Shown here one piece after another: positions 1 through 9,312 of a stretch of DNA of 64,000 nucleotides. The position numbers and the translations under genes were made by a program. A model generated the notes under the pieces. That model worked only from the letters and a program-made list of their open reading frames with translations, was not told the DNA's origin and ran no database searches. Each line of letters opens with the position of its first letter. Within the stretch, counting starts at the first letter, position 1. The DNA lies in NCBI RefSeq assembly GCF_006265175.1, contig NZ_VDCQ01000028.1:1821-65820 (forward strand). The letters are read 5' to 3'. The stretch comes from Paenibacillus hemerocallicola. GTDB lineage: Bacteria; Bacillota; Bacilli; Paenibacillales; NBRC-103111.

Positions 1-2
1 CA

Positions 3-44
3 AAACGCCCTTTTTGCAGAAATGCGAAGAGGGCGTTTTTTTTT
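3..44 (+). terminator. Rho-independent terminator of an upstream gene
   Basis: An AACGCCCT arm pairs with AGGGCGTT across a purine-rich loop and is followed by a run of nine T. It must belong to a gene lying left of the window. Confidence 0.85.
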
Positions 45-256
45 GTTTCCGCCTGCATTTGATTATCCTAACGGACAGGAGTGCTAGTATAGGTGGGGAA
101 ATGGGTCTGGAAGGGCCTCGTGTCACGTTATAAGGTCTACGGTGTCCGCTATCCTTTGCATGTGCTTCGTCTATCGGCAAGCTTGCTTGCGGGCATACTT
201 GTAAGAGTCAGGCTGCCGGCAGAACCAATTGGCGACGAGAACGGCCGCCGCTTTTT

Positions 257-284
257 TTGTCTAACCGGGTACTGCTGTTATAAT
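257..284 (+). promoter_or_regulatory. Candidate sigma-A promoter of the esterase gene
   Basis: A perfect TATAAT (279-284) follows TTTGTC/TTGTCT (257-263) at a 15-16 bp spacing. The -10 box contains the ATG at 283, so a transcript from here would begin near 291. This favours translation from the ATG at 322. Confidence 0.5.
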
Positions 285-321
285 GAGAGCAGAACCTCAT
301 CTTGCGTGGAGCGTGATCGTT

Positions 322-1131
322 ATGGCTGTACATCCCGTCCCCTTCTTCTCCGGGGCGTTGTTTGCGAGAATGTCGTGTTTCGTTTACTTGCCGCCATCGT
401 ATGAAGCGGAGGGCGAGCGCGCTTACCCGGTCGTCTATTTGCTGCACGGCATGCACGGCTGCGAGAGCAGCTGGATGTCCAGAGGAAGCGCCGAGCAAAC
501 GCTGAACCGGATGATGGAATCCGGGGAGCTGCGTGAATGCATCGTGGTCATGCCGAACGACGGGGGATACGGGCAAGGGACGTTTTATATCGACTGGTAC
601 GACGGAACGGGCAATTTCGAGCAATATATGATCCATGACCTGGTTCCGTTTATCGACGCCAATTATCGGACGATTCCCGAACGGACGCACCGGTTTGTCG
701 CGGGATTGTCCATGGGAGGGTTCGGCGCATTCTCGCTTTCCTTGCGCAACCCCGGACTGTTCGGAGCGGCGGCCAGCTTATCGGGAGCGCTTGGATCGGC
801 TGGCAAGCTGCCGTACCGTGATTTTTCCCGTTCCGACTGGGCCAGAATGATCGGACCCCAGCAGGGCGAATATGCCAAGCGCCATGATTTGTCGCTGCTC
901 AGCGAGGCGTGCAACGCGGCCGATACCAAGCCCGCGCTTTACTTCGACTGCGGGAAGGACGATTATTTGTACCAGCTGAACGTGCTATTCCAGCAGCATT
1001 TGCAGCGCATCGGCTATCCGCACGAATATGCGGTATTCGAGGGCGCGCATAACTGGGAATATTGGACGCTGCATTTGCCGGATGCTCTGAAGTTTTTGGA
1101 AAAGCGCTGGTCCGCAACGGATCGATCGTAG
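322..1131 (+). CDS. Alpha/beta-hydrolase, esterase-D-like family
   Basis: A 269-residue putative serine esterase with an alpha/beta-hydrolase fold. The nucleophile elbow GLSMGG places Ser at about residue 130. The HG turn (YLLHGMHG) supplies the oxyanion hole near residue 40. A late Asp (DCGKDD) and His (FEGAHNWEYW) complete the triad. There is no signal peptide, so it is probably cytoplasmic. An in-frame ATG at 283 lies inside the -10 box, so ATG 322 with a GGAG ten bases upstream is preferred. The substrate cannot be told; relatives act on acetyl or other short acyl esters, or on S-formylglutathione. The gene stands alone, about 290 bp before the pilus operon on the same strand. Confidence 0.85.
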   Translation: MAVHPVPFFSGALFARMSCFVYLPPSYEAEGERAYPVVYLLHGMHGCESSWMSRGSAEQTLNRMMESGELRECIVVMPNDGGYGQGTFYIDWYDGTGNFEQYMIHDLVPFIDANYRTIPERTHRFVAGLSMGGFGAFSLSLRNPGLFGAAASLSGALGSAGKLPYRDFSRSDWARMIGPQQGEYAKRHDLSLLSEACNAADTKPALYFDCGKDDYLYQLNVLFQQHLQRIGYPHEYAVFEGAHNWEYWTLHLPDALKFLEKRWSATDRS

Positions 1132-1418
1132 TTCAATCGTTCGATCCGGACATATTGCCACTATGGTTCTCTTCTTAAAATCTTCAAATTTGTTTGTATT
1201 GACCATGCGCTTGTCCGTGTGATTAAATTATAGGTATTAGGAACTAATGGTTCTTGTCGTTATTTGTAGCGCATACCATAAACTATAGGGAGCTATGAAG
1301 AACAGTCTTTATGTGGGCACTTCGACTGTTCGGAGCCAGTAGTGCAACCGACCGAACGCTTTATGACATTCATAAAGTGTATTTGTCGGTTTATTTTGAT
1401 TTCCGGGGGGAAGGCGGC

Positions 1419-3101
1419 TTGGCAGGGAAGCGCAAACGAATCGGGGACTTGCTCCTCGAAGCCGGAGTCATAGACGAGCAGCAATTGCAGCAGGCGCTGA
1501 TTCTGCAAAAAGAACTGAACATGCGGCTCGGCGATGTGTTGATCCTGCAAAAATACATTACGGAGCAGCAGCTCGTGGAAGTGCTCGAGTTTCAGTTCGG
1601 CATTCGGCATGTGGAGCTGTACCGACAAACGATCGAAGCTAAAGCGATCAATCTTATTCCGCAGCGTTTCGCGGAACAGCATCAGGTGCTTCCGATCAGT
1701 ATCGAGGGCAGCAAGCTGATTGTCGCCACGGCCGATCCGTTGGATTACATAGCGATCGACGAGCTGCGGCTGCTGACCGGCATGCGGGTCGAACCCGTGA
1801 TGGCTTACAAGGAAGAGCTGCTGCGGTTTATTAAACGGTATTACGGTCTTCAGGAGACGCTGGATCAAATCTCGACCCATCTGAATATGCCGGAGGACGA
1901 AGCGAGAGCCAAGCTAAGAGCGGCCGCGGAGTCCGGGGAAGACGATTCGCCGGTCGTCAAAACGGTGAATCAAATTATTTTGCAGGCGATCCAGATCGGG
2001 GCGAGCGACATCCATTTCGATCCGCAAGGGGATCAGCTGCGCATCCGCTATCGTGTCGACGGCGTAATGAGAACCGAGCGAAGCTTGCCGGCGCAAATGC
2101 AGAGCGTGATCGTGGCGCGTGCGAAAATTATGGCCGGTCTGAACGTCGCGGAGCGGAGGCTGCCGCAGGATGGGCGCATTCAGGTGGAGGTGGAGCGGCG
2201 GAAGGTGGATTTGCGGATCTCGACTTTGCCTACGGTTTTTGGCGAGAAGGTCGTCATGCGGATATTGGATCTTAGCGTAACGCTGACGGAAGTCGACAGG
2301 CTCGGACTGTCCGAGGCCAATAAAGAACGGTTTCTTCGCGGAATCCAATCGTCGCACGGTGCGGTTTTTATTACGGGACCGACGGGCAGCGGCAAGACGA
2401 CGACGTTATACTCGGCGTTGAACAGACTCAATCAAGACGATGTGAACATCATTACGATCGAGGATCCGGTAGAATTCCAGCTGGCCAACGTGAACCAGCT
2501 TCAGGTGAACCCGCAGATCGAGCTGACATTCGCTCTGGGGCTGCGCGCCATTTTGCGTCAAGATCCGAATATCGTGATGGTGGGCGAAATTCGCGACACC
2601 GAGACGGCGGAGATCGCCATTCGCGCGGCGATAACCGGGCATCTCATGCTGTCGACGCTGCACAGCAACAATGCCGTCAATGCGATATCGCGGTTGATCG
2701 ATATGGGAATAGAGCCGTATCTCGTCGCCTCCTCGGTCTCTTGCATCGTCGCGCAGAGGCTTGTGCGGACGGTATGCCATCGCTGTGCCGAGGCTTGCTC
2801 GACGACGAAGACGGAGGCGGAGTTGCTGGACAACTATGGCATCAAGGCGGCGCGCCCGATGAAAGGGCAAGGCTGCGGCCATTGCGGCCGAACCGGCTAC
2901 AAGGGACGAATGGCGATTCACGAGGTGCTGCTCGTTGACGACGAGATTCGCTCGATGATCGTGCAGAAGCGGCCGGACAGCGACTATATGCGTCATGCGA
3001 TGCAGCATGGGGATTTTGTGCCGATGATCATCGACGGCTTGCAGAAGATGGCGGACGGACATACGACGATTTCCGAAGTGCTGCGGGTTACTAGCCGTTA
3101 G
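1419..3101 (+). CDS. pilB: Type IV pilus extension ATPase PilB
   Basis: Hexameric ATPase that drives pilin polymerisation at the cytoplasmic face. From TTG 1419, behind a GGGGGGAAGG site, it is 560 residues, the usual PilB length; an ATG at 1311 would add 36 non-conserved residues. An N-terminal GspE domain (GKRKRIGDLLLEAG) precedes the ATPase core with Walker A GPTGSGKTT (about residue 320), the Asp/His boxes and a Walker B region (MVGEIRD, about 385). Four cysteines of the zinc motif (CHRC about 452, CGHC about 485) are typical of PilB and absent from PilT. It is the first gene of the pilus operon and lies 59 bp before pilT. Confidence 0.93.
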   Translation: MAGKRKRIGDLLLEAGVIDEQQLQQALILQKELNMRLGDVLILQKYITEQQLVEVLEFQFGIRHVELYRQTIEAKAINLIPQRFAEQHQVLPISIEGSKLIVATADPLDYIAIDELRLLTGMRVEPVMAYKEELLRFIKRYYGLQETLDQISTHLNMPEDEARAKLRAAAESGEDDSPVVKTVNQIILQAIQIGASDIHFDPQGDQLRIRYRVDGVMRTERSLPAQMQSVIVARAKIMAGLNVAERRLPQDGRIQVEVERRKVDLRISTLPTVFGEKVVMRILDLSVTLTEVDRLGLSEANKERFLRGIQSSHGAVFITGPTGSGKTTTLYSALNRLNQDDVNIITIEDPVEFQLANVNQLQVNPQIELTFALGLRAILRQDPNIVMVGEIRDTETAEIAIRAAITGHLMLSTLHSNNAVNAISRLIDMGIEPYLVASSVSCIVAQRLVRTVCHRCAEACSTTKTEAELLDNYGIKAARPMKGQGCGHCGRTGYKGRMAIHEVLLVDDEIRSMIVQKRPDSDYMRHAMQHGDFVPMIIDGLQKMADGHTTISEVLRVTSR

Positions 3102-3160
3102 GGATATAGCAGGCCGGTATTGACGACTGCCCAAGTCCAGCTATGGGAGGCAATAAGCGG

Positions 3161-4195
3161 ATGAACATGGAGGAAATATTGCTGGAGGCCGGTCGGAGAA
3201 GGGCGTCCGACGTACATATGACGGTTGGCGTTCCGGTCATGTATCGGGTAAGGGGCGAGCTTCAGCTCGGCCACGGCGGGCCGCTTACCGCCGCGATGAC
3301 GGAGGAGGGCGTCCGGCAGTTGATGACGCCGGAGCAGCTCCAGCATTTTATGAATAAGCGGGAGTCGGACTTCTCGTTCGAGCTCGGGGGAGTGTCCCGG
3401 TACCGGGTGAACGCTTATCGGCAGAAAGGAAGCATCGGCATGGCGATCCGGTTGATTCCGGCAACGGTGCCCCGTCTGGAGGAGCTTGGCTTGCCGCCGA
3501 TCGTCAAAGAGCTGGCGCAGCGGCCGCAAGGACTCGTACTCGTGACGGGGCCGACCGGCAGCGGGAAGTCGACCACGCTCGCGGCGATGATCGATCATAT
3601 TAACCGGCGGCGCAAGGGGCATATCATTACGCTGGAGGACCCGATCGAATTTGTTCACGGCCATAAATCGTGCGTCGTGAACCAGCGGGAGATCGGCGCC
3701 GATACGGAGTCGTTCTCGGTTGCGCTTCGGGCGGCGCTCCGGCAAGACCCGGACGTCATTCTCGTCGGGGAGATGCGCGATTTGGAGACGATCCTCACGG
3801 CCGTGACGGCCGCGGAGACGGGGCATCTCGTGTTCGGTACGCTGCACACGGCCGATGCGCCGCAGACGGTTCACCGGATCATCGATATGTTCCCGCCGGA
3901 GTCGCAATCGCAAATTCGCGCCCAGCTCTCCGCCGTGCTGCTCGGCGTGCTCGCCCAGCGGCTGCTGCCGACGGCCGACGGGCAAGGGCGGGTAGCGGCG
4001 ATGGAGACGCTGGTCAATACGCCGGCGGTCGCGAGTCTCATTCGCTCGGACAAAGTGCATCAAATCCGTTCCGTCATGCAGACGGGAAGAGCGCAAGGCA
4101 TGCAGACGTTCGATCTCGCGTTGCGGGAGCTCGTGCAGCAGCAGGTGATTACGACAGAAGCCGCCAAGGAGGCCGTGTTCGGCTTCGGGGAATAA
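3161..4195 (+). CDS. pilT: Type IV pilus retraction ATPase PilT
   Basis: Retraction motor of the pilus, 344 residues, typical PilT length. Walker A GPTGSGKST at about residue 130, the Asp box, Walker B (VILVGEMRD) and the His box (HLVFGTLHT) are all present. The AIRAGK-type C-terminal retraction signature is not obvious. The zinc motif of PilB is absent. The upstream ATG at 3143 overlaps the GGGAGG ribosome site, so ATG 3161, ten bases after that site, is the likely start. With pilB next to it, the pilus is predicted to extend and retract, which allows twitching motility or DNA uptake. Confidence 0.92.
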   Translation: MNMEEILLEAGRRRASDVHMTVGVPVMYRVRGELQLGHGGPLTAAMTEEGVRQLMTPEQLQHFMNKRESDFSFELGGVSRYRVNAYRQKGSIGMAIRLIPATVPRLEELGLPPIVKELAQRPQGLVLVTGPTGSGKSTTLAAMIDHINRRRKGHIITLEDPIEFVHGHKSCVVNQREIGADTESFSVALRAALRQDPDVILVGEMRDLETILTAVTAAETGHLVFGTLHTADAPQTVHRIIDMFPPESQSQIRAQLSAVLLGVLAQRLLPTADGQGRVAAMETLVNTPAVASLIRSDKVHQIRSVMQTGRAQGMQTFDLALRELVQQQVITTEAAKEAVFGFGE

Positions 4196-4220
4196 CGGAC
4201 GGCGGAAGGAGCGCGGGTAA

Positions 4221-5432
4221 ATGGCGAACTATCGGTACACGGCGCTGGATGCGAAAGGAAGAATCCGCAAAGGGCGGCTCGATGCGGCGAACCTGGAGCA
4301 GGCGACACGGACGGTTCGCGCCGGCGGATTGACGCCGACGGAGGTGGCGGAGGCTCGCGGGAGCCTGTTGTTTGCCGAGATCCAGCTCGGCGGACCGAAG
4401 GCCAAGCCGGCGGAATTCACCTTGTTTTGCCGGCAAATGGCTACGCTGTACAAAGCGGGCATCCATATGGTCGAAAGCGTGCGGATGCTCGGCGAGCAGG
4501 CCGAGAGCAAATCGTTCAAGAGCATTCTGCTCGACGTCGCGGGGCAAATGTCGCAGGGCGTCGCCTTCTCGGAAGCGGTCGTCAAATACCCGACGATTTT
4601 TTCCGACGTGTTCGTCAACATGGTTCGCGCCGGAGAGGCCGGCGGCAATCTCGACGACATGCTGGACCGGATCGCGCAATCTTACGAGAAGGAATACGCG
4701 ACTCGTCAGAAGGTGAGATCGGCGATGATTTATCCGGCGCTCATGTCTATCGTAATGGTATTGGTAGTGATGGTGTTGATGATTTTCGTCGTGCCCAAAA
4801 TGGTCGGCAATTTTATCAACATGGGCATGGAGCTGCCGCTGCCGACCCGGATGCTCATCGCTCTCAGCGATTGGCTGCAGCTGTATTTTTACATACCCGT
4901 TCTGGTGCTTGCGTCCATGCCGGTGCTGTATCGTCTGGCGTCCCGTTCATCCGGCGGCAAGTATCGGATCGATCTCGTCAAGCTGAAGCTTCCGGTATTC
5001 GGCAAGCTGTGGCACAAGCAGGCGTTGGCGAGATTCGCCCGCACGTTCAGCTCGATGTACGCCGCCTCGATACCGATGATGCAGCTGATGTCGATCGTCT
5101 CGACCGTTATCGGCAACGAGGTGCTGGCCAGGCAGGCGCGCCGCTCGTTGGACAGCTTGCGGGACGGAGAATCGATCGTCAAAGCGTTCGAAGGCTCCGA
5201 ATATTATCCGATCATGATGCGGCAAATGATCGCCGTCGGGGAGAAAACCGGGCAATTGGACGTCATGATGGGCAAGGCGGCCGATTTTTACGAAGCGGAA
5301 GTAGACCATATGGCGGACCGGCTGAAGACGCTGCTGGAACCGATGATGATCATGCTGCTTACCGTTGTCGTCGGCGGGATCGTGCTGGCCGTCATGCTGC
5401 CATCGTTCAAGCTTATCGAGAATATGTACTGA
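4221..5432 (+). CDS. pilC: Type IV pilus inner-membrane platform protein PilC
   Basis: A 403-residue polytopic platform protein of the GspF/PilC family, on which PilB and PilT act. It opens with the family N-terminus (YTALDAKGRIRKG) and carries two T2SS-F domains (about residues 70-195 and 270-395), each followed by hydrophobic segments; a strong pair lies at about 170-235 and the last at about 375-395. A second-domain hallmark is EKTGQLDVMM. It follows pilT by 25 bp with a GGAAGG site. Confidence 0.92.
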   Translation: MANYRYTALDAKGRIRKGRLDAANLEQATRTVRAGGLTPTEVAEARGSLLFAEIQLGGPKAKPAEFTLFCRQMATLYKAGIHMVESVRMLGEQAESKSFKSILLDVAGQMSQGVAFSEAVVKYPTIFSDVFVNMVRAGEAGGNLDDMLDRIAQSYEKEYATRQKVRSAMIYPALMSIVMVLVVMVLMIFVVPKMVGNFINMGMELPLPTRMLIALSDWLQLYFYIPVLVLASMPVLYRLASRSSGGKYRIDLVKLKLPVFGKLWHKQALARFARTFSSMYAASIPMMQLMSIVSTVIGNEVLARQARRSLDSLRDGESIVKAFEGSEYYPIMMRQMIAVGEKTGQLDVMMGKAADFYEAEVDHMADRLKTLLEPMMIMLLTVVVGGIVLAVMLPSFKLIENMY

Positions 5433-5552
5433 CGGTTTTGCAAGCCCGGCGGCTGCGCGAAGGAATTGTTCGCTACGCGGTCAGCCGCAAGTCGCACGAC
5501 GACGCGGGCTTATAAAATAGATCAATTTTTGAAGGCGAGAGGGGAAATGGAC

Positions 5553-5951
5553 ATGCAAGCGATTTTGAACAAGAAATGGAAGCTGAGAAGCAATGAGAAA
5601 GGGGTTACGCTGATCGAGCTGCTCGCCGTTGTCGTCATTTTGGGCATTATTGCGGGAGTGGCCGGTGTGGCGGTGTCGGGCAGTTTTACGAGCGCGAAGC
5701 AAAATGCGGATGCGGCAAACGTGGCTATTATTACGGATGCCGTGCAGAGGTATCTTTTGGAGGGTGGGAGTGCGTCTGCATTGATTGCGACCGCTACGAC
5801 GAACGTTGCTACTTCTGAAGATGTTTTGGAGGCTCTTCAAACGGCAGGTTATTTGAATACTATTCCAAAGGTGAAAGTATCCACCACGGGATACTTTAAT
5901 ATAGTCGTATCGGGGAGTCCGTCTATAGTTACTGTAACCGTAGTCTCTTAA
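5553..5951 (+). CDS. Major type IV prepilin
   Basis: A 132-residue type IV pilin precursor. The leader ends NEKG with cleavage before VTLIELLAVVVILGII, and Glu at mature position 5 is present, so it should be cut and N-methylated by the prepilin peptidase encoded next. The N-terminal helix is followed by a short, Ala/Thr/Val-rich globular part. ATG 5553 is eight bases from AGAGGGG; ATG 5547 is possible but too close to that site. Its place between pilC and pilD and the hairpin behind it suggest it is the abundant structural subunit. It resembles ComGC in size but lacks an obvious late cysteine pair. Confidence 0.9.
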   Translation: MQAILNKKWKLRSNEKGVTLIELLAVVVILGIIAGVAGVAVSGSFTSAKQNADAANVAIITDAVQRYLLEGGSASALIATATTNVATSEDVLEALQTAGYLNTIPKVKVSTTGYFNIVVSGSPSIVTVTVVS

Positions 5952-5970
5952 TTTGATTTTATTAACAACC

Positions 5971-5995
5971 AAGGTAACCCCCTCCGGGTTACCTT
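5971..5995 (+). terminator. Strong intra-operon hairpin after the major pilin
   Basis: A perfect 10-bp stem (AAGGTAACCC and its complement, five-base loop) lies 20 bp after the pilin stop. Only a weak T/C tract follows, so it may be a partial terminator or an mRNA 3' stabiliser. Either would raise pilin output relative to pilD and later genes. Confidence 0.5.
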
Positions 5996-6030
5996 CCCTT
6001 ATCTTCCGAAACTTCCGATGGAGCGACGCC

Positions 6031-6843
6031 ATGATCCTAACCTTCTACAACGAGTTATTCTCGCAGCATCGTCTCGCTCTGGCTGCGGCTGCGGCGATTT
6101 TGGGCTTGTTCATCGGAAGCTTTCTCAACGTGGTTGGCATTCGGCTCCCTCGCGGACAGTCCGTCGTCAAGCCGCCCTCCCATTGTCCGTCCTGCAAACA
6201 TCGACTCGCCATTCTCGATCTCGTTCCGGTGTTTAGCTATATCGTTCTGCGCGGCAAATGCCGTTATTGCAAAATCCGCTTTTCTCCGCTTTATGCGCTT
6301 GTAGAAGCGCTCACCGCCGTCGTATTCGGCTTCGCGGCTTGGCATTTCGGCTGGACGCCGGAGCTTGCCGCAGCTTTGACGCTCGCGGCTCTGCTGATCG
6401 CGGCTGCGCTGGGCGACCTGCTGTACCGGATCATTCCGAATAGGCTCGTCTACTTCGGCGTCTTCGTCGGGGTGCTGCTGCGGATTCTCATTCAACCGCT
6501 GCCGCTGTGGAACTATGCGGCCGCTTTGCTGATAGGGTTCGGTCTGCTGTATACGGTGGCGGTTGCAGGCGAGAGGCTGCTTCGCAAAGAAAGCATGGGC
6601 GGCGGAGACATCAAGCTGTTCGCCATGCTCGGACTGTATCTGGGTATCGGCAACGTGCTGCTGGCTCTTTTCCTCGCCAGTCTGTTCGGTTTATTGGCCG
6701 GGATCGTCGCTATCCGGGCTCGTCGGGACCAAGCCGATCGTTATATCCCATTCGGTCCGTTCATAGCCCTTGGCGCGTATGCGGCCTATGTATGGGGCGA
6801 TGCCATCATAAGCGGTTATACATCTTTGTTAGGCTGGAGGTGA
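6031..6843 (+). CDS. pilD: Prepilin peptidase / N-methyltransferase PilD
   Basis: Membrane aspartyl protease that removes prepilin leaders and methylates the new N-terminus; 270 residues. The N-terminal cytoplasmic domain carries both CxxC pairs (CPSCKHR and CRYCKIR) that bind zinc. The two catalytic aspartates are in GDLLYRIIPN and GGGDIKLF (GxGD motif). About eight hydrophobic segments follow. ATG 6031 has GGAG seven bases upstream; the reading frame is open from 5953 but includes the hairpin region. Five downstream or upstream prepilin-like proteins in this operon are its probable substrates. Confidence 0.93.
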   Translation: MILTFYNELFSQHRLALAAAAAILGLFIGSFLNVVGIRLPRGQSVVKPPSHCPSCKHRLAILDLVPVFSYIVLRGKCRYCKIRFSPLYALVEALTAVVFGFAAWHFGWTPELAAALTLAALLIAAALGDLLYRIIPNRLVYFGVFVGVLLRILIQPLPLWNYAAALLIGFGLLYTVAVAGERLLRKESMGGGDIKLFAMLGLYLGIGNVLLALFLASLFGLLAGIVAIRARRDQADRYIPFGPFIALGAYAAYVWGDAIISGYTSLLGWR

Positions 6844-6849
6844 CGATAC

Positions 6850-7899
6850 ATGCGAATCCGCTTTGCCCGGTCATCTCTCGGTCTGGAGATTGCCGATCAT
6901 GCAGTCAAGCTTGTACGGCTTGTGAAAGATCGAAAACAATCGTTTCGCATCAAAACGCAGCACGTAGTCCCTATGCCGGAGCAGGCGATTGTGGACGGCA
7001 AAATTATGCAGCCGGACGTCGTGGCCGGCAAGCTGGTCGAGCTGGCCAAGAAGGCGAACGCCACGGGCAAACGCGTTCAATTGCTCGTCCCGGGCTCGGT
7101 GGTGATGGTGCGTTATTTGAAGCTGCCCGACCTGCCTATGAAAAAGCTGGGCAAGGTGCTGCAATTCGAGCTGGCGGACAACATCCGTCTGCCCTTTGAC
7201 GATCCGCAATACGATTTCGTGAAGCTTCCGGGCACGAGCAACGCGGCGACATCCGCACCGGAGGACGGCGTACCGATGTGCGATATATTGCTGGCCGCGG
7301 CGTCCAAGGCGATCATCAGGCAATATGCGGACCTGACCGAGCAGGCGGGTATGAAGCCGGCGGCGCTGGAGATCAAAGGGCTGGCCCTGTATCGTCTTCT
7401 CCGGCATAGGGGCATCCGTTCGGATCATGGAGCGCTGCTGGCCGTCGATATGAGCCCGGCTTCCGCCGAGCTGTGCATTTACAAGTCAGGCGGCTTGCGC
7501 ATGTCGCGCAATGTGTCTTTGGAGACGTCGGCAGATCCGGCACCCGGCAGAGGCGGCTTCGGTGCCTCCGGAGCTTCCGACGCGCTAGCTCAGGTTGCGG
7601 CGGCCGGGCGGATCGATCCGCTCGAGACGTTATATGACAATTTGGCTCAGGAAATAGACCGGTTCGTGGCATTTTACCGGTATACGTTAAATCAGCGGGA
7701 CGATGTTATCGCGGAAGTATTGCTGTGCGGAGATATGGAGCAGCCCGAGGCGGCGGCGGAAAGCTTGCGGGAGAGGCTGTCGTATTCGCTCCGGCTGTTG
7801 GGCGAGGAAGGCGAGCTCCCCGCCAAGCGTGGAAGCTATAGCCTGAGTCCGCAAACCTGCGTAGCGGTAGGCTTGGCTTTAAGGGGACTGGGCCTGTGA
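6850..7899 (+). CDS. pilM: Type IV pilus assembly protein PilM
   Basis: A 349-residue cytoplasmic actin-like protein that binds the N-terminal peptide of PilN and couples the cytoplasmic motor to the PilN/PilO alignment complex. Phosphate-binding-like opening LGLEIADHAVKLVRL near residue 10 and a second ATPase half (LLAVDMSPASAELCIYK, about residue 197) mark the fold. A strong GGAGGTGA site precedes ATG 6850. The last codons overlap the pilN start by four bases, which implies translational coupling. Confidence 0.88.
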   Translation: MRIRFARSSLGLEIADHAVKLVRLVKDRKQSFRIKTQHVVPMPEQAIVDGKIMQPDVVAGKLVELAKKANATGKRVQLLVPGSVVMVRYLKLPDLPMKKLGKVLQFELADNIRLPFDDPQYDFVKLPGTSNAATSAPEDGVPMCDILLAAASKAIIRQYADLTEQAGMKPAALEIKGLALYRLLRHRGIRSDHGALLAVDMSPASAELCIYKSGGLRMSRNVSLETSADPAPGRGGFGASGASDALAQVAAAGRIDPLETLYDNLAQEIDRFVAFYRYTLNQRDDVIAEVLLCGDMEQPEAAAESLRERLSYSLRLLGEEGELPAKRGSYSLSPQTCVAVGLALRGLGL

Positions 7900-8438
7900 A
7901 CGATTTGAATCTGCTGCCGAAAATCCCCCGTACCGTCAAATATTTCATCCCGTTGCTGTTGCTCATCCTGCTCTTGTTCGTATCGGCCTGCGTTGTCCTC
8001 TGGAGCTGGAGCGACCGGGTTCAGCGCATTCGTTCCGAACGCGCGGCCGAATACAAGCTGGAAGCGGCCAAGCTCCAAACGCTGGAAAATAGTACCCGCA
8101 TCAAAACCGAGGATCAAAACCTGAACAAGCTGATCGGCGAATTCGCCAAGCTGAACGCCGAGCGGAGAGATTGGACGCCCGTGCTGGTCGCCATCGCCTC
8201 GGAGCTGCCGGTCGGCGCTCGGCTGAAAACGGCGGCAGCCGAGTCGGACGCGCTGAAGCTGACGGTGCAGTTTCTTACGCTGGAAGAGGCGGGACAGTAC
8301 GAATTGCGGCTGGCGAACAATCCGTTGTTCCAGAAAGCGGCGCTGACCGTTATCGAGGCAAAGGCGGTCGTCGCCGGCGCGGATGCGGGCATATACGAGG
8401 AGCAGCTGGAGGTCAAGCTGGCTCCGATTCAGAAATAA
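7896..8438 (+). CDS. pilN: Type IV pilus assembly protein PilN
   Basis: Bitopic membrane protein of 180 residues with the PilN signature MNDLNLLPK at the very N-terminus, which docks into PilM. One transmembrane helix lies at about residues 15-37, followed by a coiled coil and a ferredoxin-like extracytoplasmic domain. GTG 7896 overlaps the pilM stop (GTGA). It partners with PilO, encoded next. Confidence 0.88.
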   Translation: MNDLNLLPKIPRTVKYFIPLLLLILLLFVSACVVLWSWSDRVQRIRSERAAEYKLEAAKLQTLENSTRIKTEDQNLNKLIGEFAKLNAERRDWTPVLVAIASELPVGARLKTAAAESDALKLTVQFLTLEEAGQYELRLANNPLFQKAALTVIEAKAVVAGADAGIYEEQLEVKLAPIQK

Positions 8439-8454
8439 AAGCCGGGGGTGCGAG

Positions 8455-9312
8455 ATGAAGCTGCAGCAGCGCTTGGTGGAATATACGGGATGGAAATCGG
8501 CGGGAGCGCTGCTCTCGTACGCGATTTTTCTGGGCATGCTGACGATTGCCGTCGCCGGCTTTCTGTTCGTTTGGAGACCGATGAGCGACAGCCGCGCTTT
8601 GGCGGAGCGGCTGGAAGCGAGCAAGCAGCGAATCCGCCAGCTGGAGCTGCTCCCCGTCAAATCCGATCCGGGGCGGGATGGGCTCGAGGATTATGCCAGA
8701 CGCATTCCCGTTGCGGAAGAGCTGGGGACGTTCGTGTTGTCGCTGCGGGCGCTCGAACGGCAGACGGGAGTATCGCTTCTGAAGCTGGACACGAAGTCGA
8801 CGGGGAGCGGAGACAACGAACTCCAATCCCAGTTTCAGGCTTTGAATTTATCCCAAGGCGGATATTCGGCTTCCACCCCCAAATCTCAGACGCAGGCTGC
8901 AGCCGGATCGTCCGCTGCAGGGCCTTCTCCCGCCGGGGGAACACCGGTTCAATCGGAAGCTCCCCGCAGCGTATGGACAATGATGGAGGAGCGTCAACTG
9001 CAATTGGTCGTCAATGGCTCTTACGAGGAGTCTGCAAGCTTCGTGGGCGGTCTCCGGGGCATGGAACGATTCGTCAATGTGCACGGCTGGAAAATCGAAT
9101 CGGCTGCCGGAGCGGCAGTCGGTGTACGCGAGAAGGTTAAAGTTACGATCGATCTGACGATCTACACGGCGAGCAAGCTTGTGGGCATCTTGCCTCCGCT
9201 GCCGAAGACCGCCATACCCCCGGGAAGCGGCCGGTCCGACCCGACGTTAAGCGAATCCGCCCTGTCCCAGGAGCTGCACCAGGCGGCGTCAAAGGAGCTG
9301 GAAGCCCGATGA
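8455..9312 (+). CDS. pilO: Type IV pilus assembly protein PilO
   Basis: A 285-residue bitopic protein with a short cytoplasmic tail, a transmembrane helix at about residues 20-42, a coiled coil (SRALAERLEASKQRIRQLE) and a C-terminal extracytoplasmic domain. Size, topology and position after pilN identify it as PilO rather than sequence identity alone. A Ser/Gly/Pro-rich stretch at about residues 140-170 is a flexible insert. ATG 8455 lies behind GGGGGTG. Its stop overlaps the next start (ATGA at 9309). Confidence 0.82.
   Translation: MKLQQRLVEYTGWKSAGALLSYAIFLGMLTIAVAGFLFVWRPMSDSRALAERLEASKQRIRQLELLPVKSDPGRDGLEDYARRIPVAEELGTFVLSLRALERQTGVSLLKLDTKSTGSGDNELQSQFQALNLSQGGYSASTPKSQTQAAAGSSAAGPSPAGGTPVQSEAPRSVWTMMEERQLQLVVNGSYEESASFVGGLRGMERFVNVHGWKIESAAGAAVGVREKVKVTIDLTIYTASKLVGILPPLPKTAIPPGSGRSDPTLSESALSQELHQAASKELEAR

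Noticed and set aside
283-321. Upstream ATG for the esterase
   Set aside because: It lies inside the TATAAT box; the residues it would add look unstructured. ATG 322 is preferred.
93-404. 103-residue open frame at the left end
   Set aside because: No ribosome site, low-complexity translation, and it overlaps the esterase start and promoter.
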